Translations under genes and position numbers: made by a program
Notes under the pieces: model-generated
The model's database searches: none
What the model saw: only the letters and a program-made list of their open reading frames with translations
Told to the model about the DNA's origin: nothing
Part shown: one piece after another, positions 1 to 7,710 of the stretch
How positions within the stretch are numbered: the first letter of the stretch is position 1
How the letters are laid out: each line of letters starts with the position of its first letter
NCBI GenBank assembly: GCA_011390855.1
Contig: JAABRN010000108.1
Location: 1-12,540, forward strand
DNA: 12,540 nucleotides
Source of the DNA: Hydrogenophaga sp.
GTDB lineage: Bacteria; Pseudomonadota; Gammaproteobacteria; Burkholderiales; Burkholderiaceae_C
Direction: 5' to 3'

Positions 1-2
1 TG

Positions 3-368
3 GGTCTTCACTTCATGTTCGAGCCACTGGCCCTGGGTTTGCTCGACAGCGCCGCGCGCCTGGTTCGGGCGCAAGGGCTTCGCCTGGGCTTTGGCGGCAT
101 TGCCCGGCTGGACGAAGGCCTGTTGCCCGGGCGCGATGTGCTGGCCGAGCATCTGCGGCTTGGCTCGCAGTCGGTGATTCTCTCGCGCACGTTTCACGGC
201 AGCGCCGCTGCAGGCAGCTTTGAGGACCAGGTGGCCGCGCTGCGCGAGGCCGAGCAGCAGCTGGCCCTGCGGGAGCCGGCTCACGTGCAAGCCGACCGCC
301 AACGCATCGCGGAGGTCATTGGCCGCATCGCGATGCAGGCGGCCGCGCCCCCTACGGCCGTGGCATGA
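3..368 (+). CDS. C-terminal part of an aldolase-like (HpcH/HpaI-type TIM barrel) protein, 5' truncated by window edge
   Basis: The frame is open to the left edge, so this is the last 121 codons of a longer gene; the first in-frame ATG, at 15, is probably internal. The visible part has a strand-like segment with a double glycine (LGFGGIARLDEGLLPG) followed by AEHLRLGSQSVILSRTFHG, then an acidic and alanine-rich helical tail. This resembles the last strands and phosphate-binding turn of HpcH/HpaI aldolase/citrate-lyase-like TIM barrels that sometimes occur in O-antigen and capsule clusters. The family call is from memory of the pattern and is tentative; no substrate can be proposed. Its stop overlaps the start of the next gene by four bases (ATGA at 365-368), so the two are probably translationally coupled and belong to the same glycan operon. 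Confidence 0.5.
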   Translation, partial: GLHFMFEPLALGLLDSAARLVRAQGLRLGFGGIARLDEGLLPGRDVLAEHLRLGSQSVILSRTFHGSAAAGSFEDQVAALREAEQQLALREPAHVQADRQRIAEVIGRIAMQAAAPPTAVA

Positions 369-919
369 AGCGTTTGATGGATGCGCTGCTCGCACTGATC
401 GCGCTGCTGGCGCTGGCGCCAGTGATGTTGGTCGCTGCGGTAGCGATTGTTGTTGAATCGGGCAGGCCAGTGTTGTTTCGCCAGACCCGCGTGGGCTGGC
501 AAGGCCGCGAATTCGGCATGTTCAAGTTCCGCAGCATGGTGAAAAATGCGGCCAGCCTCGGCCCCTATTTCACTTCAGCCAACGATCCGCGCATCACGCA
601 CGTGGGCCGCTTCCTGCGCCGCACCAGCATTGATGAGCTGCCGCAGCTGCTCAACGTGATCACAGGAGACATGAGCTTGGTTGGCCCCCGTCCCGATGTG
701 CCGGCTCAGCGCAGTCTTTACACCGACGCCGATTGGGCGCAACGCTGCAGCGTGCGTCCCGGCATTACCGGCCTGGCACAGGCACTGTACCGCTCGGAGT
801 CTAGCGAAGCACAACGGCTGGCCGCCGACCTGAGCTACACCCGCGAGCACTCGATCTGGCTCGATCTGAAGATCTGCTGGTGGACGGTGAAACGCCTCAC
901 AGGTCGGGGAGCCAATTGA
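365..919 (+). CDS. Initiating sugar-phosphate transferase, PglC/WcaJ family (bacterial sugar transferase)
   Basis: This 184-residue protein is a short, PglC-like member of the bacterial sugar transferase family, which moves a phospho-sugar from a UDP-sugar to undecaprenyl phosphate at the inner face of the cytoplasmic membrane and so starts glycan assembly. The N-terminus has a basic start (MKRLMD) and one hydrophobic segment, about residues 7-30, which would be the reentrant membrane helix of the monotopic type. Family motifs follow in order: LFRQTRVG (37-44), KFRSM (54-58), the catalytic Asp-Glu pair D90-E91 in [21 protein letters not shown] (101-111) and [10 protein letters not shown] (130-139). 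It is complete and of normal length for the family core, with no N-terminal multi-helix region of the WbaP type. The start overlaps the previous stop by four bases. The sugar it carries cannot be told from sequence; UDP-diNAcBac, UDP-GlcNAc-type or galactose-type substrates are all possible. Confidence 0.93.
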   Translation: MKRLMDALLALIALLALAPVMLVAAVAIVVESGRPVLFRQTRVGWQGREFGMFKFRSMVKNAASLGPYFTSANDPRITHVGRFLRRTSIDELPQLLNVITGDMSLVGPRPDVPAQRSLYTDADWAQRCSVRPGITGLAQALYRSESSEAQRLAADLSYTREHSIWLDLKICWWTVKRLTGRGAN

Positions 920-944
920 TGCCCCCACGCTATTCACCTCGCTC

Positions 945-999
945 GATCGCTGCCCCCCAAGGGGATGCGATCGCCCTTGGGACGGCCCGGCGGGCGATC
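945..999. repeat. Palindromic intergenic repeat (hairpin) before the asparagine synthase gene
   Basis: The 85-base gap between the sugar transferase and asnB-like genes (920-1004) holds a nested inverted repeat. The inner stem is CCCAAGGG (956-963) with CCCTTGGG (974-981), around a ten-base loop that contains most of the palindrome GCGATCGC (967-974). An outer six-base arm GATCGC (945-950) is matched by GCGATC (994-999). A GGCCCGGCGGGCG tail follows the inner stem. No T-run follows, so it is not a standard intrinsic terminator. From memory this C-run/AAGG hairpin plus GGCCCGGCG style recurs between genes in Comamonadaceae, so I read it as a dispersed intergenic repeat. It lies directly against the next start codon and could affect mRNA stability or translation. 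Confidence 0.65.
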
Positions 1000-1004
1000 T
1001 GACC

Positions 1005-2795
1005 ATGTGCGGCATTTTCGGCTACTGGGATCGCAGGCAGCGGGCGCTGGACGGCGATGCCTTGCGCGGCATGGCAAAGGCACTGGTGCACCGGGGGCCG
1101 GACGACGAAGGCATTCAGCACCAGCCAGCGCGAGGTGTGGCGATCGGCAACCGGCGCCTGTCCGTCATCGACATTGGTCATGGTCACCAGCCTTTTGTGA
1201 GCGACGACGGGCAGATCGCGCTGGTGCAAAACGGCGAGATCTTCAACCATGTGGAGCTCGCCGCCGAACTGCGAACCCAGAGCGTTCGGCTGGACACGCA
1301 CTCCGACACCGAGGTCATTCTGCGGCTGTATGAGCGCGAAGGCATCGCTTGCCTGAAGCGACTCAACGGCATGTTTGCCATCGCCATTCACGACGCGCGG
1401 GAAGACGCACTCTACCTGGCGCGCGACCGCATCGGCGTCAAGCCGCTCTTCACGCTGGACGACGGCACGCGCCTGCTGTTTGGCTCGGAGCCCAAGGCGC
1501 TCTGGCCTGCGCTGGGTGGCCAGCGCCCGGCCATGGACCTGGAAGCCATCCACCACTACCTGAGCTTCAACTACATCCCGGCACCGTGGACCGCCTACGA
1601 GGGTGTGCGCCATGTCATGCCGGGCACATGGCAGAAGTTCTCGCGCGGCCAACACGTGCGAACCGAGCGCTGGTGGAGCCTGGCCAGCCAGCACGAGCAA
1701 GACCATACGTTCGAGCGCTGGTCGGAAGAATTCACGGCCTTGCTCGACGACGCCACCCGCATACGTCTGCGCGCAGACGTGCCGTTTGGCGCCTTTCTGT
1801 CTGGCGGAGTGGATTCGTCCACCATCGTCGGCCTGATGGCACGCCACGTGAAAGAGCCGGTCAAGACCTTTTGCATCGGCTTTGCCGATCCACGCTACGA
1901 CGAGTCGGCTTTCGCCCGGGCAGCAGCGAACCGCTTCGGATGTCAACACACCAGCGAAGTGGCTGAACTCAACATGCTGTCGCGCTGGCCGCAGGTGCTT
2001 CACCAGCTCGACCAACCGCACGGCGACGCGTCCTTCCTACCCACGCTGAGGGTGAGCGAGCTGGCCGCGAAGCAGGTGAAGGTGGTGCTGACTGGCGACG
2101 GTGGCGACGAGCTGTTTGCGGGCTACGACAAATACGCCCAGTTCTTCGCTCGAACCGATGCTGCGGCCCTGCCACAGGCCAACTTCGAGCGCGACTACTT
2201 CGACAGCATTTCTCTCTTTTCACCCAAAGCCAAGGCGGTGCTCTACCGTCCCGAGGTGCGCGCCCGCCTGAGTGGTATCGACAGCTTCACCACTGCGGCC
2301 CAGCCCTGGTTCGCCGAGGCGCAGCATTTTGACCGAGTCAATCAGGCGCTGTATCTCGACATGCAGCTTCTGCTCAGCGGCAACAACCTGGTCAAGCCCG
2401 ACCGCATGGGCATGGCGGTCAGCATCGAAGCGCGCACGCCGTTTCTCGACTGGCGCATGATGGAGTTCGCTTTCCGCTCGCGCGGCATCACCAAGCTGTC
2501 CGCCCAGGGCGACAAAAAGCACTGGTTCAAGCGTGCTGCGGCTCCGCTGATCGGTGAAGACTTGGCGCATCGCAAAAAGCAGATGTTCACCGTGCCCGTG
2601 GGCGACTGGTTCAAGGGTGAACTGCACGGCTGGCTGCGCGAGACGCTGGCGGGCAGCGAGGTGATGGCACAGCTGTTTGAGCCAGCAGGTATTCAAAAGA
2701 TGCTCGATGCCCACCGCGACGGACAACACAACTTCACGAGGGAGCTGCGCGCACTCGCGGCTGTGGCCCTGTGGCACCAGGATGCCTTCGGATGA
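1005..2795 (+). CDS. asnB: Asparagine synthase (glutamine-hydrolysing), class B, in glycan locus
   Basis: This 596-residue protein has the two domains of glutamine-dependent asparagine synthetase. The N-terminal class II glutaminase starts exactly at MCGIFGYWD, so Cys2 becomes the N-terminal nucleophile after Met removal; HRGPDDEG (29-36), NGEI (76-79) and SDTE (100-103) are the glutamine-binding motifs. The ATP-pyrophosphatase synthetase domain has its PP-loop SGGVDSS at 266-272, then LTGDGGDELFAGYDKY and DRMGMAVSIEARTPFLD. All catalytic elements look intact. The family makes asparagine from aspartate, but members inside polysaccharide clusters are often thought to amidate sugar acids or other glycan parts; context makes that a possibility here, not a proof. 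The ATG at 1005 is chosen because Cys must follow Met. No clear Shine-Dalgarno is seen, and the upstream DNA is a hairpin repeat. Its stop overlaps the next start (ATGA, 2792-2795). Confidence 0.93.
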   Translation: MCGIFGYWDRRQRALDGDALRGMAKALVHRGPDDEGIQHQPARGVAIGNRRLSVIDIGHGHQPFVSDDGQIALVQNGEIFNHVELAAELRTQSVRLDTHSDTEVILRLYEREGIACLKRLNGMFAIAIHDAREDALYLARDRIGVKPLFTLDDGTRLLFGSEPKALWPALGGQRPAMDLEAIHHYLSFNYIPAPWTAYEGVRHVMPGTWQKFSRGQHVRTERWWSLASQHEQDHTFERWSEEFTALLDDATRIRLRADVPFGAFLSGGVDSSTIVGLMARHVKEPVKTFCIGFADPRYDESAFARAAANRFGCQHTSEVAELNMLSRWPQVLHQLDQPHGDASFLPTLRVSELAAKQVKVVLTGDGGDELFAGYDKYAQFFARTDAAALPQANFERDYFDSISLFSPKAKAVLYRPEVRARLSGIDSFTTAAQPWFAEAQHFDRVNQALYLDMQLLLSGNNLVKPDRMGMAVSIEARTPFLDWRMMEFAFRSRGITKLSAQGDKKHWFKRAAAPLIGEDLAHRKKQMFTVPVGDWFKGELHGWLRETLAGSEVMAQLFEPAGIQKMLDAHRDGQHNFTRELRALAAVALWHQDAFG

Positions 2796-4075
2796 GACAG
2801 CCGCCCCGCGCCCTGTTCGTGACCTACGGCGGCGGGCATGTGGGCATGGTGCTTCCAGTGATCCGCGAACTGGAAGCCAAGTGGCCCGGCATGGACTGTC
2901 AGCTGATGGCGCTGACCACCGGACACCTCAAGGCAAAAGCGCAGCGGCCCACACTGGGCTACCACGACTTTTTGCACCTGGTCGATGCCCACGCCGCTCG
3001 CCAATGGGGCGAGCGCTTGAGCGCGGGTAATACCAGCCCCGATGTGCCCATGGCAGAGACGATTGCCTACCTCGGCATCAACTACCTGGACCTGATCGCG
3101 CAACACGGCGAGGCGGGCGCAGCCAACCTCTACCGCCAGCACGGCCGATACAGCTTTCTCCCCCTGCACTTCATGCGCCGGGTGATCGAAGTGTTGCAGC
3201 CCGATGTGGTGGTCGCCACCAACTCGCCGCGCAGCGAACAGGCAGCGCTGGAAACCGCGAAAAATCTGGGTGTGCCGAGTGTCGGCATGGTCGACCTGTT
3301 TGGCCTGGACAGCGACACCTACGTGATGCGTGAGAGCCAACCGGACTGGACGTGCGTGATCACCGAGCGGGTGCGTGAACGCCTGATTCATCGCGGCTTT
3401 GCCGCCGATGGCGTGGTCGTCACCGGCAACCCGGCATTCGACGGCTTGTTCAGTCCCGACAACCAGCGCCTGGCCGGTGCATTCCTGGCGCAGCGGGGCT
3501 GGCAAGGTCTGCACCCCGTGTTGTTCGCCGGCCACGTGGAGCCCTGTGCCCACCCGGACACGACCGCGCTCGCTGGCCAGTCCTTGCCCAGGGAGATCGA
3601 GGCGGTGTTGCGCGAGCACGTGCGCCAAACACCAGATCTCGCGCTAATCGTTCGCTACCACCCGAGCGACTGGTCCAGCTACCCACGCCTACCCCACGAA
3701 CCACGCATCCATTTCAGCGAACCGCCGCGCGAACCCATCCATCCCCTAATCCTCGCTTCATCGGTGGTGGTGGTGCAGACCTCCACCGTCGGGCTGGAAA
3801 GCGCGGTGGCGGGCAAACCCGTGATTTCGGTCGAAAACTCGCCCGCTGCCCACATCTGGTTCAGCCTGGCGGCGCAGGGGGTGTCCAGTCCTTGCGCGTC
3901 GCCACAGGATTTGCCCGCCTTCCTGCGCCATATGCTCGATCGCACCACCGCAACGGCAGAACCAGCGTTTCGCAGCGACGGCCGCGCCGCTGTGCGTGTG
4001 GCCCAGGTGGTACGGAATGCAGCGGAAAAAGCGGCCCATACTCGGCTTTTACCAACACCGGGTGGGCCAGAATAG
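2792..4075 (+). CDS. GT-B-fold glycosyltransferase/epimerase-like protein, substrate unknown
   Basis: This 427-residue protein looks like a two-domain GT-B enzyme. The N-terminal half opens with ALFVTYGGGHVGMVLPVIREL (residues 7-27), a glycine-rich loop like those of MurG, UDP-GlcNAc 2-epimerase and related proteins. The C-terminal half has TGNPAFD (211-217), RYHPSDW (288-294) and the run VVQTSTVGLESAVAGKPVIS (327-346), which is the usual nucleotide-sugar-binding region of GT-B proteins. Alternatives are a glycosyltransferase, a NeuC/WecB-like 2-epimerase, or a glycerophosphotransferase-like enzyme; I could not choose. In context it is a candidate for transferring a sugar made by this locus. 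The ATG at 2792 gives the four-base ATGA overlap with the upstream stop and has AGGA at 2779-2782, nine bases before it. The ATG-less longer frame from GTG 2771 would only add seven residues inside the upstream gene. Confidence 0.75.
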   Translation: MRQPPRALFVTYGGGHVGMVLPVIRELEAKWPGMDCQLMALTTGHLKAKAQRPTLGYHDFLHLVDAHAARQWGERLSAGNTSPDVPMAETIAYLGINYLDLIAQHGEAGAANLYRQHGRYSFLPLHFMRRVIEVLQPDVVVATNSPRSEQAALETAKNLGVPSVGMVDLFGLDSDTYVMRESQPDWTCVITERVRERLIHRGFAADGVVVTGNPAFDGLFSPDNQRLAGAFLAQRGWQGLHPVLFAGHVEPCAHPDTTALAGQSLPREIEAVLREHVRQTPDLALIVRYHPSDWSSYPRLPHEPRIHFSEPPREPIHPLILASSVVVVQTSTVGLESAVAGKPVISVENSPAAHIWFSLAAQGVSSPCASPQDLPAFLRHMLDRTTATAEPAFRSDGRAAVRVAQVVRNAAEKAAHTRLLPTPGGPE

Positions 4076-4112
4076 TGCTTTGGTTCCATCTGCCGGATCC
4101 AGGCCCCCCAAC

Positions 4113-5111
4113 ATGCTGAAGAACTCCACCATCCTCGTCACAGGCGGCACCGGTTCGTTCGGGCACACCTTCGTGCCCATGACGCTGGCCCGCTACAGCC
4201 CACGCAAGCTCATCATCTACTCGCGCGACGAGATGAAACAGTGGGAAATGGCCAAGCTGTTCCAGGGCGATGACCGCGTGCGCTTCTTCATCGGCGACGT
4301 GCGTGACCGGGAGCGCATGTACCGCGCACTGGATGGCGTGGACTACGTGGTACACGCCGCCGCCACCAAGATAGTGCCCACGGCGGAATACAACCCGTTC
4401 GAGTGCGTCAAGACCAACATCAACGGCGCGATGAACGTCATTGACGCCTGCATCGACACGAAAGTCAAGGGCGTGGTTGCGCTCTCGACCGACAAGGCCA
4501 GCAGCCCGGTCAACCTGTACGGTGCGACCAAGCTCGCTTCCGACAAGCTGTTCGTGGCAGGCAATTCCTACGCGGGCTCCGATGGCTGCAAGTTCTCGGT
4601 GGTACGTTACGGCAACGTGATGGGCTCGCGCGGCTCGGTCATTCCCTTTTTCCTGACGCAAAAGGGCAAAGGCTCACTGCCCATCACCGACGAGCGCATG
4701 ACGCGCTTCATGATTACGCTGGAACAGGGCGTGGAGCTGGTCTGGCACGCCTTTGAGGATATGGAAGGCGGCGAGATCTACGTGAAGAAAATCCCGTCCA
4801 TGAAGGTGACCGACATCGCGCGTGCGGTGGACCCAGGAGCAAAACACGAGATCGTGGGGATCCGCCCGGGCGAAAAGCTGCATGAACAGATGATCAGCCC
4901 GGAGGACGCACACTACACGTACGAGTACCCGGAGCATTTCAAGATCCTGCCGGCCATCCACAGCTGGCACGAGGACTTCAAGCGCATCAAGGACGGCAAG
5001 CGGGTGCCCGAGGGCTTCACCTACGCCAGCGACAGCAACACCGAGTGGATGGATGTGCCCGCACTGCAGGCCTGGATCGCGCAGCACCAGGACAAGATCG
5101 GCCACTTCTGA
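4113..5111 (+). CDS. pseB: UDP-N-acetylglucosamine 4,6-dehydratase (inverting), PseB
   Basis: This enzyme carries out the first step of pseudaminic acid synthesis: UDP-GlcNAc is dehydrated at C4-C6 with inversion at C5, giving the 4-keto-L-arabino-hexulose. It is a 332-residue short-chain dehydrogenase-type protein, the usual PseB length. It shows the NAD(P)-binding TGGTGSFG (residues 10-17), HAAATKIVP (81-89), the catalytic STDK segment (D127, K128) and YGATK (Y136, K140), then RYGNVMGSRGSV, RMTRF and GIRPGEKLHE near the C-terminus. These are PseB/FlaA1 hallmarks. The frame is open further upstream to an ATG at 3996, but those 39 extra codons overlap the preceding gene and are not needed, since MLKNSTILVTGGTG is a typical start. 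A 37-base gap separates it from the upstream stop, and no good Shine-Dalgarno is seen. It is the first gene of the Pse block. Confidence 0.96.
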   Translation: MLKNSTILVTGGTGSFGHTFVPMTLARYSPRKLIIYSRDEMKQWEMAKLFQGDDRVRFFIGDVRDRERMYRALDGVDYVVHAAATKIVPTAEYNPFECVKTNINGAMNVIDACIDTKVKGVVALSTDKASSPVNLYGATKLASDKLFVAGNSYAGSDGCKFSVVRYGNVMGSRGSVIPFFLTQKGKGSLPITDERMTRFMITLEQGVELVWHAFEDMEGGEIYVKKIPSMKVTDIARAVDPGAKHEIVGIRPGEKLHEQMISPEDAHYTYEYPEHFKILPAIHSWHEDFKRIKDGKRVPEGFTYASDSNTEWMDVPALQAWIAQHQDKIGHF

Positions 5112-5134
5112 GCCTAGCATTGACCTCGCACGCC

Positions 5135-6316
5135 ATGGACCTCATTCCCTACGCCACCCAGTCGATCAACGACGACGACCGGGCCGCCGTGCGCGAGGTG
5201 CTAACTTCTGACTGGCTCACCCAGGGTCCTTCGGTACCGCGCTTCGAGCAAGCGTTCGCAGCTCGCCACCAGGTCGCTAATGCGGTGGCCGTGTCCAGCG
5301 CCACCGCCGGCCTGCACATCGCCTGCCTGGCCCTGGGCGCTGCGCCGGGCAAGGCGGTCTGGACCAGTCCCAACAGCTTTGTTGCCTCGGCCAATGCTGC
5401 GCGTTATTGCAGCGCCGAGGTCGACTTTGTCGACATCGATCCAGCCACCCGCAACCTGAGCGTCGCGGCGCTGGGCGACAAGCTGAAACAGGCCGAACGG
5501 TCGGGGAACCTGCCGGCCATCGTGATCCCGGTGCATTTCGCCGGCCTGCCCTGCGATCTAGTGCCGCTTCGCGCACTCGCCGACCGCTATGGTTTCAAGG
5601 TGCTGGAAGACGCGTCGCACGCCGTGGGCGCTCTCTACGACGGCCAGCCCATCGGCAGCCGATACGCCGATGCCAGCGTTTTCAGCTTCCACCCGGTCAA
5701 GATCATCACCACCGGCGAAGGCGGCATAGTCGCCACTCAGGATACGGCCCTTGCGCAATCGCTGCAGCAACTGCGCTCACACGGCATCACGCGCGAACGC
5801 GATCAGATGCAACACGCGGACGCGAGCGCTGGCGCCTGGTACTACGAGCAGCAGACACTGGGTTTCAACTACCGCCTCACCGACCTGCAGGCGGCACTCG
5901 GCGTGTCTCAGCTGCAGCGGCTCGATGGCTTTCAAGCCGCCCGTGAGCGCCTGGCCGATCGCTACGACCGCATGCTGGCCGACCTGCCCTTGCGTCTGCC
6001 TGCACGCGAACCGGGCAGCGATTCGACTGCGCGATCATCCTGGCACCTGTATGCGGTGGAGGTGCTGGCCAGGCCAGGCGTGGCCGACCGAGCCACCGTG
6101 TTCGCTCGCCTGCGCGCGGCCGGCATCGGTGTGAACGTGCACTACATCCCCATCCACCTGCAGCCCTACTACCGCGCGCTGGGCTTCAGGCCCGGCCAGT
6201 TTCCGGCAGCTGAGGCCTATTACGCCGGCGCTATCTCGATCCCGCTCTATCCCACCCTAACCGACGCCCAGCAAGACCGGGTGGTGGCCGAGCTTCGGCA
6301 GGCGCTGGTAGCATGA
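5135..6316 (+). CDS. pseC: UDP-4-amino-4,6-dideoxy-N-acetyl-beta-L-altrosamine transaminase, PseC
   Basis: This PLP-dependent aminotransferase acts on the PseB product, putting an amino group on C4 with glutamate as likely donor. It is 393 residues long, as expected for the DegT/DnrJ/EryC1 family. Visible elements are SDWLTQGP (25-32) and SSATAGLHIACLALG (54-68) for cofactor and phosphate binding, LEDASHAVG (157-165) with the PLP-nitrogen Asp159, and SFHPVKIITTGEGG (184-197) with Lys189 as the Schiff-base lysine. NYRLTDLQAALG and VHYIPIHLQPYYR follow near the C-terminal half and are typical of PseC. The ATG at 5135 is preferred: the frame runs upstream to 5045 but that part overlaps pseB and reads as noise. 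It follows pseB after 23 bases and overlaps the next gene by four (ATGA, 6313-6316), which supports an operon. Confidence 0.96.
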   Translation: MDLIPYATQSINDDDRAAVREVLTSDWLTQGPSVPRFEQAFAARHQVANAVAVSSATAGLHIACLALGAAPGKAVWTSPNSFVASANAARYCSAEVDFVDIDPATRNLSVAALGDKLKQAERSGNLPAIVIPVHFAGLPCDLVPLRALADRYGFKVLEDASHAVGALYDGQPIGSRYADASVFSFHPVKIITTGEGGIVATQDTALAQSLQQLRSHGITRERDQMQHADASAGAWYYEQQTLGFNYRLTDLQAALGVSQLQRLDGFQAARERLADRYDRMLADLPLRLPAREPGSDSTARSSWHLYAVEVLARPGVADRATVFARLRAAGIGVNVHYIPIHLQPYYRALGFRPGQFPAAEAYYAGAISIPLYPTLTDAQQDRVVAELRQALVA

Positions 6317-7071
6317 GCACCGCCATCGTTGTTCAGGCGCGAATGAGCTCGACGAGACTGCCGGGCAAAGTACTGCTGCCCCTGGGCGGCGAGCCCATGC
6401 TTGTGCGGCTGATCGAGCGCCTGCGCCGGGCGCAGCGCGCCGACGCCATCGTAATCGCGACCACCACGAACAATGGTGACGACGTGATCGCCGACCTTTG
6501 CGGTCAGCTCGGTGTAGCTTGCCACCGCGGCAGCGAACACGATGTGCTTGCACGCTACGCCGATGCGGCTCGCGCGGTGCAAGCCACGGTGGTGGTGCGC
6601 ATCACCTCGGACTGTCCGCTGATCGACCCCGCACTGGTCGACCAGGTGATCGCACGCTACCAGGCGGGTGGCGCTGACTACGTTTCCAACATGCTGCCGC
6701 CCACTTGGCCGTACGGCATGGCGGTCGAGGTGTTCAGCGCCAAAGTGCTTGCCGAAGCGCACGCCGAGGCGACCGAGCCCGCCGAGCGGGAACACGTCAC
6801 GCCCTTTCTCTACGCGCACCCGGAACGATTCCGTCTGCACAACGTGGCCAGTCCAACGGACCTCAGTAGCCAGCGATGGACGGTGGACACGCCGGAGGAC
6901 TACGCTCTGTTACAGCGCCTGTTCGATGCGGTGCACCCCTCGCACCCCGATTTCACGCTGGCCGACCTGCTCGCCACCATGCAGGCCCACCCCGACTGGC
7001 TGGCGATCAACCAGCACGTCCGGCAAAAGTCCGCCACCGAATTCCAGACCACTCAGGAGCCCCACCCATGA
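6313..7071 (+). CDS. SpsF-type cytidylyltransferase, probable CMP-pseudaminic acid synthetase (PseF role)
   Basis: This 252-residue protein is a nucleotidyltransferase of the SpsF family (spore-coat-polysaccharide type), related to CMP-KDO and CMP-sialic acid synthetases. The N-terminus has VVQARMSSTRLPGKVLLPLG (6-25), with the R-L-P-G-K nucleotide-binding motif, followed by ATTTNNGDDVI (49-59), HRGSEHDVLARY (71-82) and ITSDCPLIDP (97-106), with Asp100 a likely metal ligand. It differs from canonical PseF, which opens with an AIIPARGGSKRIP-type motif. No other cytidylyltransferase is visible, so by position it most likely activates pseudaminic acid with CTP. That is inference, and a true pseF could lie outside the window. 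Start and stop overlap both neighbours by four bases (ATGA at 6313-6316 and 7068-7071), which points to tight coupling with pseC and the methylase. Confidence 0.88.
   Translation: MSTAIVVQARMSSTRLPGKVLLPLGGEPMLVRLIERLRRAQRADAIVIATTTNNGDDVIADLCGQLGVACHRGSEHDVLARYADAARAVQATVVVRITSDCPLIDPALVDQVIARYQAGGADYVSNMLPPTWPYGMAVEVFSAKVLAEAHAEATEPAEREHVTPFLYAHPERFRLHNVASPTDLSSQRWTVDTPEDYALLQRLFDAVHPSHPDFTLADLLATMQAHPDWLAINQHVRQKSATEFQTTQEPHP
7055..7059 (+). promoter_or_regulatory. Ribosome binding site of the methylase gene
   Basis: AGGAG lies eight bases before the ATG at 7068, inside the end of the cytidylyltransferase gene. It decides the start in favour of 7068 over the frame's upstream ATG at 6876, which would add 64 residues overlapping the previous gene. 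Confidence 0.7.
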
Positions 7072-7688
7072 CCTTCAACACCGAGCAGGAAGCCTTCTGG
7101 GCCGGTGACTTCGGTACCGAGTACATCCAGCGCAACCAAGGTGATGCCTTGCTCGCCTCGAACCTCGATTTCTTTGCCAAGGCATTGCGCAGCGCGCGCG
7201 GGGTCAAGAGCTGCATCGAGTTCGGTGCCAACATCGGCATGAACCTCAAGGCGCTCAAGCTGCTGCATCCCGGCATCAACGCCCACGCCATTGAAATCAA
7301 CGCCGACGCGGCGCAGCAGCTGGCCAACGTGATCCCGCGTGAGCAGGTGCATCACGGCTCCATCCTCGATTTCATCCCCGAGATACCCTGCGACCTCGCG
7401 CTGATCAAAGGCGTGCTCATCCACATCAACCCCGAGGTGCTGCCGCAGGTCTACGACAAGCTGGTAGCGGCTACCGGTCGCTACCTGCTGGTGGCCGAGT
7501 ACTACAACCCGGCGCCCGTGGTCATCCCCTACCGCGGCCATACCGATCGCCTGTTCAAACGCGACTTCGCCGGCGAGATCATGGACCGCCACCCCGCGCT
7601 GCAGCTGGTGGACTACGGCTTTGCCTACCGGCGCGACCCCAACTTCCCGCAGGACGACATCACCTGGTTCCTGATGGAAAAACGCTGA
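7068..7688 (+). CDS. Pseudaminic acid biosynthesis-associated methylase (SAM-dependent)
   Basis: This 206-residue protein matches the small methyltransferase family found next to pse genes. It opens with TEQEAFWAGDFGTEYIQRN (5-23), the characteristic start, and has a SAM-binding motif I, IEFGANIGMNL (50-60), followed by HAIEINADAA (73-82), where Glu75 could hold the ribose of SAM. DLALIKGVLIHINPEVL (109-125) resembles the post-II region, and LLVAEYYNPAP (140-150) and ITWFLMEKR at the end complete a class I fold. The true substrate is not established for this family as far as I know; candidates are the Pse sugar or its acetamidino substituent, since the next three genes are predicted to make an amidino group. 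The start at 7068 overlaps the previous stop (ATGA) and is backed by AGGAG. Confidence 0.88.
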   Translation: MTFNTEQEAFWAGDFGTEYIQRNQGDALLASNLDFFAKALRSARGVKSCIEFGANIGMNLKALKLLHPGINAHAIEINADAAQQLANVIPREQVHHGSILDFIPEIPCDLALIKGVLIHINPEVLPQVYDKLVAATGRYLLVAEYYNPAPVVIPYRGHTDRLFKRDFAGEIMDRHPALQLVDYGFAYRRDPNFPQDDITWFLMEKR

Positions 7689-7710
7689 CCCGCCCCCACG
7701 AGCGCTCGAC

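Noticed and set aside
956..981. Inner hairpin as an intrinsic terminator
   Set aside because: The stem is GC-rich but no T-run follows it, and the same operon appears to continue through it.
1349..1966. A 205-codon plus-strand frame within asnB
   Set aside because: It lies wholly inside asnB in another frame and shows the arginine/proline-rich look of shifted GC-rich coding sequence.
930..2021. A 363-codon open frame on the minus strand opposite the asparagine synthase gene
   Set aside because: It is antisense to a gene with full family motifs, its translation has no recognisable domain, and long antisense frames are common in GC-rich DNA.
2693..3628. A 311-codon minus-strand open frame opposite the GT-B gene
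   Set aside because: It crosses the asnB/GT-B junction and reads as low-meaning shadow sequence; the plus strand is clearly coding.
3996..4112. Longer start for PseB
   Set aside because: The added 39 residues overlap the upstream gene and do not resemble a PseB N-terminus; the start at 4113 gives the normal length.
3861..4661. A 266-codon minus-strand frame over the junction before pseB
   Set aside because: It overlaps the coding motifs of two plus-strand genes, and I see no motif in it.
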